From Porticoccaceae bacterium (lineage in GTDB: Bacteria > Pseudomonadota > Gammaproteobacteria > Pseudomonadales > Porticoccaceae): a stretch of 5,142 bases of DNA. Every line of letters begins with the position of its first letter. Positions within the stretch are counted from its first letter, which is position 1. The notes beneath the pieces are model-generated. The model did no database searches and was not told where the DNA came from. It saw only the letters and a list, made by a program, of their open reading frames with translations. The translations under genes were made by a program, and so were the position numbers. Positions 5,139 to 5,142 of this stretch are shown here, piece after piece. The DNA lies in the NCBI GenBank assembly GCA_017858295.1, contig JAFMBU010000127.1, forward strand, positions 1 through 5,142, in the 5' to 3' direction.

Positions 5139-5142
5139 TAAA

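Overview
The window carries the distal part of a cbb3-type cytochrome c oxidase assembly operon, followed by two membrane-protein genes that converge on each other. The organism is most likely a gammaproteobacterium. The evidence is the ccoI-ccoS-TauE/SafE gene order (as in Pseudomonas), a Yip1 protein that looks like enterobacterial YohC, moderate GC and gammaproteobacterial-style FNR/Anr regulation. A marine or environmental lineage is plausible, but the sequence alone does not place it further.

Positions 1-3486 (+ strand) form one tightly packed transcription unit. It opens with the last 11 codons of an upstream gene, probably ccoH/fixH. That gene overlaps by ATGA with ccoI (34-2568), which encodes a complete P1B-type copper ATPase. 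Next come ccoS (2582-2812), a small one-helix assembly factor, and a TauE/SafE (DsbD_2-like) membrane protein (2809-3486) that overlaps ccoS by ATGA. Together these should supply copper to, and mature, the high-affinity cbb3 oxidase used at low oxygen.

Positions 3487-3670 are intergenic. They hold a near-consensus FNR/Anr box (TTGAT-ATTG-ATCAT) at class II spacing from an extended -10 element, and then an A-rich leader with short tandem repeats. This promoter points at a YohC-like Yip1-family membrane protein gene (3671-4267, GTG start). That gene converges, 9 bp apart, with a small MscS-type mechanosensitive channel on the minus strand (4277-5128).

The most unusual structure is at the ccoI-ccoS junction (2541-2596). 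Four imperfect tandem copies of a 14-bp unit repeat the ribosome-binding and start region of ccoS. Each copy begins with a start codon overlapping a stop (TGATG, TAGTG, TAATG, TAATG), and the first three copies close after four codons. The result is a ladder of stop-start overlaps leading into ccoS. A second item is a perfect 9-bp hairpin late in ccoS that encloses a strong GGAGG motif and a possible 17-codon overlapping ORF. No mobile element, CRISPR array, tRNA or rRNA was seen.
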